NCBI RefSeq assembly: GCF_023272795.1
Contig: NZ_CP096829.1
Span: 5,146,001-5,210,000, forward strand
Reading direction: 5' to 3'
DNA length: 64,000 bases
From: Flavobacterium humidisoli
GTDB taxonomy: Bacteria > Bacteroidota > Bacteroidia > Flavobacteriales > Flavobacteriaceae
Numbering within the stretch: position 1 is the stretch's first letter; each line of letters starts with the position of its first letter. A program made the translations under genes and the position numbers. The notes under the pieces were generated by a model. The model was given only the letters and a program-made list of their open reading frames with translations, was not told the DNA's origin and made no database searches. Positions 25,712-33,166 of this stretch are shown piece by piece.

Positions 25712-25830
25712 CTTTACGAAATTACTTACATCCTTAATTTTCAAAATCTTACAAAAAATTAAATTACTAAAAACACGATTGTTCATTGTATTTAAGAAAA
25801 AATGAATTTATTGCAACTCAAAAATTTTAA

Positions 25831-25861
25831 TTGTATTCTTACAAATAAATAAGTAAGTTTG
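25831..25861 (+). promoter_or_regulatory. Promoter of ubiquitin gene 1
   Basis: TTG (25831-25833) and TAAGTTTG (25854-25861) with a 20-bp spacer fit the Flavobacterium consensus. The predicted transcript starts about 25 bp before the ATG. The same box, with the identical TAAGTTTG and spacer length, precedes gene 2 at 26464-26494. Confidence 0.72.
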
Positions 25862-25891
25862 AGAAATAAATAATCATTTTTAAAAAATCCT

Positions 25892-26182
25892 ATGAAAAAA
25901 AAATTACTTTTTATCGTTTTCTTTTTAGTCTTTTCGGCTAATGCATTCTCCATGCAAATTTTTATAAGAGTTGTTGGTTCTACAGAAACTATAACCCTTG
26001 AGGTCGAAAGCTCTGACACCATTGATTACATTAAGTTTAAGATAATGGACAAAACAGGAATTCTTCCTGATACCCAAAGGCTTATATTTGCAGGAAAACA
26101 ACTTGAAGACAGCAGAACATTATCTGATTATAACATTCAAAAAGAAAGCTCAATACATCTGGTTATTCGTAAGGAAATGTAA
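25892..26182 (+). CDS. Secreted ubiquitin homologue 1 (diverged copy)
   Basis: A 96-aa protein: a 20-residue signal peptide (ending SANAFS) followed by a ubiquitin fold of 76 residues. Cleavage after AFS would leave Met1 of ubiquitin (MQIF) as the mature N-terminus. By hand alignment about 52 of the first 72 ubiquitin residues are identical, with the stretch [11 protein letters not shown] nearly unchanged. Compared with ubiquitin there is a one-residue insertion in the first beta-turn, Lys6 and Lys11 are lost, Leu8 is Val, while Ile44, Val70, Lys27, Lys29, Lys33, Lys48 and Lys63 remain. The tail is R-K-E-M, without Gly-Gly, so E1-type activation is impossible. The nearest known case is BfUbb of Bacteroides fragilis, a secreted antibacterial toxin; function here is inferred. 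Confidence 0.93.
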   Translation: MKKKLLFIVFFLVFSANAFSMQIFIRVVGSTETITLEVESSDTIDYIKFKIMDKTGILPDTQRLIFAGKQLEDSRTLSDYNIQKESSIHLVIRKEM

Positions 26183-26236
26183 TAATTAATATTTTTTTCT
26201 CCTATAGAAAAAAAGACACTTAAAATTAAAAATAAA

Positions 26237-26273
26237 AGGTTCTGACTTTAATTGAAACTCAGAAACCTTTTAT
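26237..26273 (+). terminator. Terminator of ubiquitin gene 1
   Basis: AGGTTCTGACTTT and AAACTCAGAAACCT pair with one bulge and one mismatch, followed by TTTTAT. The rest of the gap up to the second promoter (26183-26463) is AT-rich copy of the unit-1 spacer without a gene. Confidence 0.7.
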
Positions 26274-26463
26274 CATCATATAGTGTTAAGAATTGATTTT
26301 GAATCCTTCAAGCCAAATGTGATGCAATTTTTAATAGCTAATTAACTTTACGAAATTACTTACATCCTTAATTTTCAAAATCTTACAAAAAATAAAACAC
26401 TAAAAATACCTTTATTCATTGTATTAAAAGTAAATTTAGTCTAACACAACTCCAGCATACCAC

Positions 26464-26494
26464 TTGTATTCTTACAAATAAATAAGTAAGTTTG
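26464..26494 (+). promoter_or_regulatory. Promoter of ubiquitin gene 2
   Basis: TTG (26464-26466), 20-bp spacer, TAAGTTTG (26487-26494). The box and its surroundings (TTGTATTCTTACAAATAAAT) are the same as in front of gene 1, so both copies are probably expressed under the same condition. Confidence 0.72.
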
Positions 26495-26522
26495 AAACTT
26501 AATAATCATTTTTAAAAAACCT

Positions 26523-26816
26523 ATGAAAAAGAAATTACTTTTTATCGTTTTATTTTTAGCATTTTCGCTTAATGCGTTCTCAATGCAAATTTTTGTAAAA
26601 ACTTTGACTGGAAAAATCATAACAATTGAGATTGAAAGTTCAGATACTATTGATAATCTTAAGGCCAAAATATTCGATAAAGAAGGAATTCCAGTGGAAT
26701 GCCAAAGAATCATATTTGCAGGAAAACAACTTGAAGACGGTAGAACACTATCTGATTATAACATTCCAAAAGAAAGCACAGTACATATGGTTCTTAGAAC
26801 TCCTCCGTGTAATTAA
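26523..26816 (+). CDS. Secreted ubiquitin homologue 2 (close copy, tail PPCN)
   Basis: A 97-aa protein with a 20-residue signal peptide (ending LNAFS) and a 77-residue ubiquitin. By hand alignment about 58 of the first 72 residues equal eukaryotic ubiquitin, without gaps. All seven lysines (6, 11, 27, 29, 33, 48, 63) and the Leu8-Ile44-His68-Val70 patch are kept. Substitutions are mostly conservative (for example Val17Ile, Leu43Ile), apart from Gln31Phe, Gln40Cys and Gln62Pro. Instead of Leu-Arg-Gly-Gly the tail reads T-P-P-C-N, so it cannot be conjugated by the normal route. A terminal Cys is also reported for BfUbb. Two Cys in a secreted protein could form a disulfide or dimer. Base composition equals the neighbourhood, so an ancient transfer from a eukaryote is the simplest origin. 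Confidence 0.95.
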   Translation: MKKKLLFIVLFLAFSLNAFSMQIFVKTLTGKIITIEIESSDTIDNLKAKIFDKEGIPVECQRIIFAGKQLEDGRTLSDYNIPKESTVHMVLRTPPCN

Positions 26817-26935
26817 TTTATTTTGAAAGAAGATAACAAAGTTTTTAATTCTAAAACTGGGTTATATGCTTCAATTTTAAATACAATATGGGAAAGCAAA
26901 AAACTCTCCTAAAGTATACAAGCTTAAAAATAATG

Positions 26936-26971
26936 GGGTTTGACTTTTAATTAAAAGTCAAACCCTTTTTT
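26936..26971 (+). terminator. Terminator of ubiquitin gene 2
   Basis: Perfect 13-bp stem GGGTTTGACTTTT / AAAAGTCAAACCC around a 4-nt loop AATT, followed by six Ts. Confidence 0.92.
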
Positions 26972-27034
26972 CATATAGAGTTATGAATTGATTCTAATTG
27001 TTCTTCAAGCCCAATCTAGCATAATTTTCATTAG

Positions 27035-27301
27035 TAAAAAGGACCTCAATAATTTCAAAATGGGCTAAACCAGTAAATTAATAATTATTTAGCTATAAAT
27101 TGACGTTTGTTTCTTAAATTAAAAAACTGCAGTATTCATAAATTGTGATTTAAAATCCGACTAAAAACTGTCAAAAACGCTTTAAAACGTTAAATTAGCG
27201 TTATAGAAATCATAAAATTGCCCTTTCACAATCAGTTAGATAGCAGAAATTTTTGGTTTATTCTTTATCTTTGAGAATATAGAAATCAAATGTAAAAGAC
27301 A
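27035..27301. other. Gene-free gap after the ubiquitin duplication
   Basis: AT-rich DNA with no reading frame that I can support, in particular no candidate immunity gene for the ubiquitins. A TATCTTTG box at 27266-27273, 29 bp before the next start, fits the promoter -7 consensus, but no TTG lies at a proper distance upstream. Confidence 0.5.
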
Positions 27302-27886
27302 ATGCCACAAAATAGATTTTATCCTGATGAAAAATTCAAAGAAATAGAAATAAATGCCTCATTACAATTAAGATACGCCATTTCGAACAGAGGAAGGCTA
27401 ATCAGTTTTACCGACGATATTGAAAACGGACGCATCTTAAAAGGAGGTTTAAGCGACGGATATCCAACTTTCCGTTTTAAGGTTAAAAAAGACGATAAAA
27501 TCGTAAACAAGTATCTCTTCTTATACAAATTAGTGGCTCAGTACTTTATTCCAAAAGATTCTGAAGATCAGACTTATGTTTTGCACTTAGATTATAACAG
27601 AGCAAACGATGATGTAAGTAATTTGCGCTGGGCAACCAAACAGGAAATGATGGCGCATAGCCGTAAAAGTCCACGTGTTATTCAGGCAAAAAAGAACTTA
27701 ATTGAACACAATCTAAAAGCTGATGGACGAAAATTAACAACCACAAAAGTGATGCTAATTAAAAAAATCCTAGCAAGACCAGAACAAAAAACACGTCTTA
27801 AAATGATTGCAAAACAATTTGGCGTAAGCGAAATGCAAATTAGAAGAATTGCCAGCGGAGAAAACTGGGGACACGTTAAGATTTAA
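27302..27886 (+). CDS. NUMOD4/HNH-like DNA-binding protein with C-terminal helix-turn-helix
   Basis: A 194-aa protein. Residues about 10-65 match the NUMOD4 motif of homing endonucleases (LRYAISNRGRLISF, GRILKGGLSDGYPTFRF). Residues about 75-115 resemble an HNH_3 nuclease core (LVAQYFIPK, LHLDYNRANDDVSNLRWAT). The C-terminal 50 residues hold a helix-turn-helix (LKMIAKQFGVSEMQIRRIAS). Homing endonucleases normally sit in introns or next to their target; here the gene stands alone upstream of lpdA without mobile features, so it may be a domesticated, possibly regulatory version. The first HNH position looks changed (VLH instead of VHH or VDH), and nuclease activity is uncertain. Confidence 0.7.
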   Translation: MPQNRFYPDEKFKEIEINASLQLRYAISNRGRLISFTDDIENGRILKGGLSDGYPTFRFKVKKDDKIVNKYLFLYKLVAQYFIPKDSEDQTYVLHLDYNRANDDVSNLRWATKQEMMAHSRKSPRVIQAKKNLIEHNLKADGRKLTTTKVMLIKKILARPEQKTRLKMIAKQFGVSEMQIRRIASGENWGHVKI

Positions 27887-27925
27887 TTTTTAATTGTGAA
27901 TGGTAAATTATTAATTCATAATTAT

Positions 27926-28001
27926 AAGCCACAGATTATACAGATTAACAGAGATTTTTTGAAATCATTTTAATCCTAGTAATCTGTGGCTTGTTTTTTT
28001 T
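27926..28001 (+). terminator. Long-stem terminator and repeats between HNH gene and lpdA
   Basis: AAGCCACAGATTA (27926-27938) and its complement (27980-27992) close a 41-nt loop and are followed by eight Ts, so transcription from the HNH gene should end here. The remainder of the gap to 28260 contains scattered AATTCACAATT-type copies, in both orientations, and no gene. Confidence 0.75.
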
Positions 28002-28260
28002 GCCATCAACTATCAACCACAAACCATCAACAATTAATCACTAAATCTTAAAAATCACTTCATAATTCACAATTTACAATTCACAATTAGTTCGCTTTCT
28101 GTGAAAAGGCCAATATCTATATCTTTAAAAACAAAATTTCAAGTGTTCATATAAAATAAATCCTTAAATTCGCAATCACAAATAACAAAAGAAGAAATCG
28201 AAAGATGAGTTTCGGAAATACAAACTTCATTTTCGATAGTTAATACTAAAAGCAAAAAAA

Positions 28261-29649
28261 ATGAAATACGACGTTATTGTTTTAGGAAGTGGTCCTGGAG
28301 GATATGTAACAGCGATTAGAGCTTCACAATTAGGCTTTAAAACTGCTGTAGTAGAAAAAGAAAATCTAGGTGGAGTTTGCCTTAACTGGGGATGTATCCC
28401 AACAAAAGCGCTTTTAAAATCTGCTCAAGTTTTTGATTACCTTAAACACGCTTCTGACTACGGATTGAAAGTTTCTGAATTTGATAAAGATTTCCCTGCA
28501 GTTATTCAACGTAGCCGTGGCGTAGCTGAAGGAATGAGCAAAGGTGTTCAATTCTTAATGAAAAAGAACAAAATTGACGTTATCGAAGGTTTTGGAAAAT
28601 TAAAACCAGGAAAAAAACTTGACGTTACTGATAAAGACAATAAAGTTACAGAATATAGCGCTGATCACATTATCATCGCAACTGGTGCTCGTTCTCGTGA
28701 GTTACCAAACTTACCTCAAGATGGTGTAAAAGTAATTGGATACCGTCAGGCAATGACATTGCCAACTCAACCAAAATCTATGATTATTGTGGGTTCTGGA
28801 GCAATTGGAGTTGAGTTCGCTCACTTCTACAACTCAATGGGAACAGATGTTACTATCGTAGAATTTATGCCAAACGTAGTTCCTGTAGAAGACGAAGATA
28901 TCTCAAAACAATTTGAGCGTTCTTTGAAAAAATCAGGAATTAAAGTAATGACTAACTCTTCTGTTGAGCGCATTGACACAACAGGAGCTGGAGTTAAAGC
29001 ATTTGTTAAAACTGCAAAAGGAGAAGAAGTTTTAGAAGCAGACATCGTACTTTCGGCAGTTGGAATCAAAACAAACATTGAAAACATCGGATTAGAAGAA
29101 GTTGGAATCGCTGTTGACAGAGATAAAATCTTAGTAAACGCTTACAACGAAACTAACATTCCAGGATACTATGCAATTGGAGACGTTACTCCAGGTCAAG
29201 CTTTAGCTCACGTAGCTTCTGCTGAAGGAATTAACTGTGTTGAGAAAATTAAAGGTTTACACGTAGACCCAATCGATTACGGAAACGTTCCTGGCTGTAC
29301 TTACGCAACTCCAGAAATCGCTTCTGTTGGTTTAACAGAAAAACAAGCAAAAGAAAAAGGTTACGAATTAAAAATTGGTAAATTCCCATTCTCAGCTTCT
29401 GGAAAAGCAAAAGCTGCTGGAAACGCTGACGGATTCGTAAAAGTAATTTTTGATGCTAAATACGGAGAATGGTTAGGATGCCACATGATTGGTGCTGGTG
29501 TTACAGATATGATTGCTGAAGCAGTTGTAGCTCGTAAACTAGAAACTACAGGTCATGAAATCCTTAAATCTATCCACCCTCACCCAACAATGAGCGAGGC
29601 TGTTATGGAAGCTGTAGCTGATGCTTACGGCGAAGTAATTCACTTGTAA
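28261..29649 (+). CDS. lpdA: Dihydrolipoyl dehydrogenase
   Basis: A 462-aa flavoprotein, the E3 component of 2-oxoacid dehydrogenase complexes, which reoxidises dihydrolipoamide with NAD+. It has the FAD-binding GSGPGGY (residues 9-15), the redox disulfide Cys40/Cys45 in GGVCLNWGC, the NAD-binding GSGAIGVEF segment, and the active-site His-Glu pair in SIHPHPTMSEAVMEA at the C-terminus. Codon choice is more uniform than in neighbours (many AAC, TTC, CCA), as expected for a strongly expressed gene. It stands alone between terminators, not with E1 or E2 genes. Confidence 0.97.
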   Translation: MKYDVIVLGSGPGGYVTAIRASQLGFKTAVVEKENLGGVCLNWGCIPTKALLKSAQVFDYLKHASDYGLKVSEFDKDFPAVIQRSRGVAEGMSKGVQFLMKKNKIDVIEGFGKLKPGKKLDVTDKDNKVTEYSADHIIIATGARSRELPNLPQDGVKVIGYRQAMTLPTQPKSMIIVGSGAIGVEFAHFYNSMGTDVTIVEFMPNVVPVEDEDISKQFERSLKKSGIKVMTNSSVERIDTTGAGVKAFVKTAKGEEVLEADIVLSAVGIKTNIENIGLEEVGIAVDRDKILVNAYNETNIPGYYAIGDVTPGQALAHVASAEGINCVEKIKGLHVDPIDYGNVPGCTYATPEIASVGLTEKQAKEKGYELKIGKFPFSASGKAKAAGNADGFVKVIFDAKYGEWLGCHMIGAGVTDMIAEAVVARKLETTGHEILKSIHPHPTMSEAVMEAVADAYGEVIHL

Positions 29650-29689
29650 AAACAAACCGTTTTACGGTTATATATAATTCTCAATTTAA

Positions 29690-29724
29690 TAAATCCGATT
29701 TGTGAAAACAAGTCGGATTTTTTT
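29690..29724 (+). terminator. Terminator of lpdA (TCCGA-TCGGA type)
   Basis: AAATCCGA and TCGGATTT with the loop TTTGTGAAAACAAG, followed by a T-run. The same hairpin design recurs at 30451, 31378 and 32048. Confidence 0.88.
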
Positions 29725-29836
29725 GTGCCTTTTACCTTTTAAACTTTTATAGTTTTTGCAAATTAGGATTTTAAAATTTTAATACTATTTTCGCACCAAA
29801 ATTAATCTAACCAATTACAAAAAAACAAATACTAGT

Positions 29837-30427
29837 ATGAAAAAATTAATCCTATTTATAATATTAGGAATAACTATTAATGCGACAGCTCAAGAAGCTA
29901 ACGTAGAAAAATCAATCTTTTCGGCACAAACAGGTTTTGCCGGAATTTGGCTTAACAACGAATTAAAACTTGCTAATTCAATTGCTTTAAGAAGCGAAAT
30001 TGGTATCGAACACGATTTTGCAGTTGGAGATCATTATGATGAAGCTGGTTTTATATTACAACCCGTAATTACAGCAGAGCCAAAATTTTATTTTAATCTG
30101 AAAAAAAGAAACGCCAGAGGAAAAAATATTTCGAATAACAGCGGTAATTATATTTCTCTAAAAACAAGTTACCATCCAGATTGGTTTGTTATTAATTTAG
30201 ATGATAATATCACTAAAAATGCAGATTTATCTATTACACCAACATGGGGAATGAAAAGAGCAATTGGAGATCATTTTACTTACGAAGCTGGTGCAGGAAT
30301 AGGATACAGATTGGTATTTATTAAAGCAAATTCTAATTTTGGAAATGCACAAAGTGTAGATGATTTTGATTACACAAAAGAACAATTCTTGCTTTATTTT
30401 CATTTAAGAATAGGGTATACTTTTTAA
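29837..30427 (+). CDS. Exported protein of unknown function, probable small beta-barrel
   Basis: A 196-aa protein with a signal peptide (residues 1-18, ending ATAQ). The rest shows alternating hydrophobic strands, glycine-rich turns and a C-terminal FHLRIGYTF that ends in Phe, the usual signature of an outer-membrane barrel inserted by BamA. I do not recognise a named family. It stands alone with its own terminator. A function in the outer membrane is an inference. Confidence 0.7.
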   Translation: MKKLILFIILGITINATAQEANVEKSIFSAQTGFAGIWLNNELKLANSIALRSEIGIEHDFAVGDHYDEAGFILQPVITAEPKFYFNLKKRNARGKNISNNSGNYISLKTSYHPDWFVINLDDNITKNADLSITPTWGMKRAIGDHFTYEAGAGIGYRLVFIKANSNFGNAQSVDDFDYTKEQFLLYFHLRIGYTF

Positions 30428-30450
30428 GAAATTAAATTCTAATTTTTATA

Positions 30451-30485
30451 TAATCCGATTTGTGAAAACAGGTCGGATTTTTTTA
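30451..30485 (+). terminator. Terminator (TCCGA-TCGGA type), copy 2
   Basis: Nearly the same hairpin as behind lpdA (AATCCGATTTGTGAAAACAG then GTCGGATT), followed by seven Ts. Confidence 0.88.
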
Positions 30486-30617
30486 TTTCAATATATCTAA
30501 AGTTCTTAAAATAATCTTCGTGTTTTTGTCTTAATAAAATTCAAAAATCATTAGATATCATTTTCCTTAAAGTCATAAAAAGATTACTTTTATAAATCAT
30601 TATAAATATCCTTTTTT

Positions 30618-31367
30618 ATGGAAGAAACAAAAATATTCTACGCCGACGGAGAAAATCCAAAAATGATCGAAGCTTACAAAAAAGCACAAGAAACTTTTAA
30701 ATATTTCTGGAGAGAGTTATCTTGGGAATATCGCAGAATAATTCCTGGACTTGATGTAGCTTGTGTAAAATTGGCTTTCACTCAAGATATAGACGATGAA
30801 ACTATCGTAGAACATATGTGGATTAACGACGTAAACTTTGACGGCGAAACGATATACGGAATTTTAGTAAATGATCCCAATGACTTAACCAATGTTAGTA
30901 ATGGAGACGAAATTGCAATTCCGATTAATCAAATCAGTGATTGGTTATTTGCAAGTCAAGGAAAAACATACGGCGCTTTTACAATCCATGCCATACGCTC
31001 AGAAATGGACGAAGACGAAAGAAAAGATCACGACAATGCTTGGGGCTTAGAATTTGGAGATTACAATGACATTCTGGTTGTTACGAATCAGAAAGAAAAA
31101 CCAGAGAACTTGGTGGAGCATCCGATGAGTATAAATATGAAAGAAAGTCTCATCGAATTCTTAAAAAACAATCCAGAAGAAATAGAAGCGCAAGACGATT
31201 TAGGCTACACTTTTTTGCATCGTGAAGCGATTGCTGGAAATCAGACTTCTGTAGAACTCATTTTAAAAGCCGGAGCAAATGCAAATGCAAAAACCAATAG
31301 CGGAAAAACAGCTTTAGATTTTGCCAAAGAACTCAAATGGGATCATTTAATACCTTTATTTCAATAA
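30618..31367 (+). CDS. DUF2314 domain protein with C-terminal ankyrin repeats
   Basis: A 249-aa cytoplasmic protein without signal peptide. Residues about 15-150 form the DUF2314 (YegJ-like) domain with conserved VKLAFT, EHMWIN and GIPVNQISDW-like segments (here IPINQISDW). Residues about 185-249 form two ankyrin repeats (DDLGYTFLHREAIAGNQ, then GANANAKTNSGKTALDFA). The DUF2314 role is unknown; fusion with ankyrin repeats suggests a protein-binding function. Related architectures occur among immunity proteins. It is flanked by terminators and so is a single-gene unit. Confidence 0.8.
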   Translation: MEETKIFYADGENPKMIEAYKKAQETFKYFWRELSWEYRRIIPGLDVACVKLAFTQDIDDETIVEHMWINDVNFDGETIYGILVNDPNDLTNVSNGDEIAIPINQISDWLFASQGKTYGAFTIHAIRSEMDEDERKDHDNAWGLEFGDYNDILVVTNQKEKPENLVEHPMSINMKESLIEFLKNNPEEIEAQDDLGYTFLHREAIAGNQTSVELILKAGANANAKTNSGKTALDFAKELKWDHLIPLFQ

Positions 31368-31377
31368 AAAATTTCAG

Positions 31378-31413
31378 AATCCGGTTTACCAAAAGTAGAT
31401 CGGATTTTGTTTT
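31378..31413 (+). terminator. Terminator (TCCGG-TCGGA type), copy 3
   Basis: A diverged version of the hairpin (AATCCGGTTTACC and GATCGGATT) followed by TTGTTTT. Confidence 0.7.
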
Positions 31414-31533
31414 AATAAACTGCTTTTCAAAAAAGAATATTTTTTCATTTTAAAATCAAAACTGATCATTTTTTCATCTGTTTGCAATAAAGAATGTGCT
31501 ACTTTTGCAGCACCAAATCTAACATGCCATAGA

Positions 31534-32040
31534 ATGAAAAAATTATTCTTTACGCTTATACTGTTATCTTCAGTTTTATCTGCCCAAACCAAAACCGACG
31601 CCGATTTTGCTTCCCGTTTAAAAAGCACTTTTTCTCAATCTACAGACTGTGTGAACGACTTCGAAAAAGTATTGAAACCAGCAGAACTTCAATCGTTAAA
31701 CACGACCCTAAACGCTTTCGAAAAAAAACACCTTTATAAAATTGTGGTCATAACAACTCCTTCTGTTGAACCTTTTCAGTCTTTTGATGAATTTGCAGTA
31801 GATCTTGACAAATTTTTATCAAAAGACCCGCGATTAGATCCAACGCTTTTAATTGTTGTCAGTAAAACATTAAGACAAATTCAGGTTTTAAGTGTCGATT
31901 TTATAAAATACAAGTTAAATGCTGAAGACACACAAAACATAATCAGCACCTACTCTATTCCCGAACTTAAAAAAGGAAACTATTTTAAAGCTTTAGAGCA
32001 GGCTTCAAATGAATTCATGAAAAAATTACAACAACAATAA
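31534..32040 (+). CDS. Exported TPM-domain protein
   Basis: A 168-aa protein with a signal peptide (residues 1-17, ending LSAQ) and a TPM domain (about residues 35-165). Typical landmarks are VNDFEKVLKPAELQSLNTTL, VVITTPSV and a C-terminal YFKALEQASNEF helix. TPM domains occur in photosystem II repair phosphatase TLP18.3 and in YgcG-type membrane proteins. There is no C-terminal helix here, so it should be soluble in the periplasm. The activity is unknown. It is a single-gene unit. Confidence 0.8.
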   Translation: MKKLFFTLILLSSVLSAQTKTDADFASRLKSTFSQSTDCVNDFEKVLKPAELQSLNTTLNAFEKKHLYKIVVITTPSVEPFQSFDEFAVDLDKFLSKDPRLDPTLLIVVSKTLRQIQVLSVDFIKYKLNAEDTQNIISTYSIPELKKGNYFKALEQASNEFMKKLQQQ

Positions 32041-32047
32041 ATAGGTC

Positions 32048-32083
32048 AAAATCCGATTTGCGAAAGCGAGTCGGATTTTTTTT
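32048..32083 (+). terminator. Terminator (TCCGA-TCGGA type), copy 4
   Basis: AAATCCGATTTGCGAAAGCG then AGTCGGATTT, followed by eight or more Ts. Loop arms GCGAAAGC add an inner stem. Confidence 0.88.
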
Positions 32084-32147
32084 TAATATCTGAAAACTAC
32101 TAGTTAGAAAAAGACCTATTTTAGTGTAAAAATAAGTTTTACTAGAA

Positions 32148-32795
32148 ATGGAATTAGAACAATACAAAAAAGAATTTTCAGAAGACGACGCCGTTGGATG
32201 GTTAGAAATTGATAAAGAATTTGACCGACTTTATCCAGGGCAGGAACCCAAACATTTTGCTCCAGCAATTAGCTATATGCTTGGCGGAGAACATCCGCTT
32301 GACGGTGTAAGTTATTACGAAAGTAAAAAACAAGAAGATCATTATCATTTTATTACTTACGGATTTTCTGAATTGTATTATAACGAAGAAAAAGTAGACG
32401 GAGAATTTAGCAAATGGGGTTTCGAACTTACTTTTAGATTAAAACCTTTTGAAGCCGATAATGGCAATCCAAGCTGGGCAATTGCACTTTTGCAAAATAT
32501 CGCCAAATATGTATTTGACAGTGGAAATTGGTTTGAAGAGTTTCATTACATGCCAGCAAACGGACCAATTCGTCTGGACACTGAAACCGATATTACGGCA
32601 TTAATTTTTGTGAATGATCCGGAAATCCCTAAAAAACAAACGCCACACGGCGAAGTTTCATTTTTACAAATCGTCGGCATAACTTCTGCAGAATATGAAC
32701 ACATTAAAGAAAATCCAGAAGGAGTTGAAGAAATAGTTAAGAAGCTAAAAGAAAACAATCCTTTACTAATTACCGATTTAAATCGAAAAGATTAA
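32148..32795 (+). CDS. Suppressor-of-fused (SUFU) domain protein
   Basis: A 215-aa cytoplasmic protein of the SUFU family (PF05076). Recognisable stretches are the N-terminal DRLYPGQEPKHFAP, LDGVSYYES, then WGFELTFRLK and LQNIAKYVFDSGNWFEEFHY, and a C-terminal region with TEYEHIK-like helix (SAEYEHIKE). Animal SUFU controls Hedgehog signalling. In bacteria the family is best known as immunity proteins paired with polymorphic toxins, but no toxin gene is next to it here. It leads a group of small genes (32148-34011) with short gaps of 11-18 bp that may form one transcript. Confidence 0.88.
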   Translation: MELEQYKKEFSEDDAVGWLEIDKEFDRLYPGQEPKHFAPAISYMLGGEHPLDGVSYYESKKQEDHYHFITYGFSELYYNEEKVDGEFSKWGFELTFRLKPFEADNGNPSWAIALLQNIAKYVFDSGNWFEEFHYMPANGPIRLDTETDITALIFVNDPEIPKKQTPHGEVSFLQIVGITSAEYEHIKENPEGVEEIVKKLKENNPLLITDLNRKD

Positions 32796-32813
32796 AATTT
32801 AATAGAATTTAAA

Positions 32814-33152
32814 ATGATCAATTACAATAATAAAATCTTTAAACCTGTAAGCAACAGCGAAAATGGAGAAACCTCTAGTGAAACTGCATTTCATTACAAA
32901 CAGGAAGGAAATATTTTAACATCAGAATATTCAGGAGGGAAAATCAAAAAAGGCCATCTTGTTGGATTAGTAGACGAAGAAGGAAACATTGAAATGAGGT
33001 ATCACCAAATAAACGAAAAAGGAGAACTTATGACAGGAATCTGCACTTCTAAACCCGAAATAGTAGAAAACGGTAAAATAAGGCTTCATGAAACTTGGCA
33101 ATGGACATCTGGCGATCTTTCAAAAGGAAATTCTGTAATTGAAGAACAATAA
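32814..33152 (+). CDS. Small beta-rich protein of unknown function
   Basis: A 112-aa cytoplasmic protein built of beta-hairpins: NNKIFKPVSN, FHYKQEGNILTSEYSGG, GHLVGLVDEEGNIEMRYHQ, ICTSKPEI and RLHETWQWTSGDLSKG. This pattern is common in Bacteroidota proteins that carry the doubtful label N-acetylglutamate synthase; nothing in the sequence supports that enzyme. It follows the SUFU gene by 18 bp and precedes a GNAT gene by 14 bp, so cotranscription is likely. Confidence 0.7.
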   Translation: MINYNNKIFKPVSNSENGETSSETAFHYKQEGNILTSEYSGGKIKKGHLVGLVDEEGNIEMRYHQINEKGELMTGICTSKPEIVENGKIRLHETWQWTSGDLSKGNSVIEEQ

Positions 33153-33166
33153 ATACAAATTCTAAA

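Larger units (their letters stand above)
25701..26334. repeat. Tandem segmental duplication, unit 1 (ubiquitin gene 1)
   Basis: This unit and 26335-27034 are diverged direct copies in the order spacer, promoter, ubiquitin gene, terminator. Both begin TAGCTAATTA and continue with nearly identical CTTTACGAAATTACTTACAT and TCAAAATCTTACAAAAAAT stretches. Both end with related text: ATAGTGTTAAGAATTGATT (26280) and ATAGAGTTATGAATTGATT (26974). Unit 1 starts within the ABC transporter stop region, so the breakpoint of the duplication is at that gene's 3' end. Confidence 0.85.
26335..27034. repeat. Tandem segmental duplication, unit 2 (ubiquitin gene 2)
   Basis: Second copy of the unit described at 25701-26334, offset by 634 bp at the left edge. 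The promoter, signal-peptide coding part and right edge are well conserved. The spacer just before the promoter and the region behind the stop codon differ by insertions (unit 2 has about 60-70 bp more between stop and terminator). Confidence 0.85.

Noticed and set aside
25892-26816. A bacterial ubiquitin-conjugation (E1/E2/deubiquitinase) operon
   Set aside because: Neither ubiquitin has a Gly-Gly tail, both are exported, and no E1-, E2-, E3- or protease-like gene lies next to them.
27302-27886. An intron or intein carrying the HNH gene
   Set aside because: Neighbouring genes are intact and unrelated, and no intron-like structure or split gene is seen around it.
31500-31507. TACTTTTG as promoter box of the TPM gene
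   Set aside because: The box fits TAnnTTTG, but the nearest TTG lies only 15 bp upstream, below the usual spacing.
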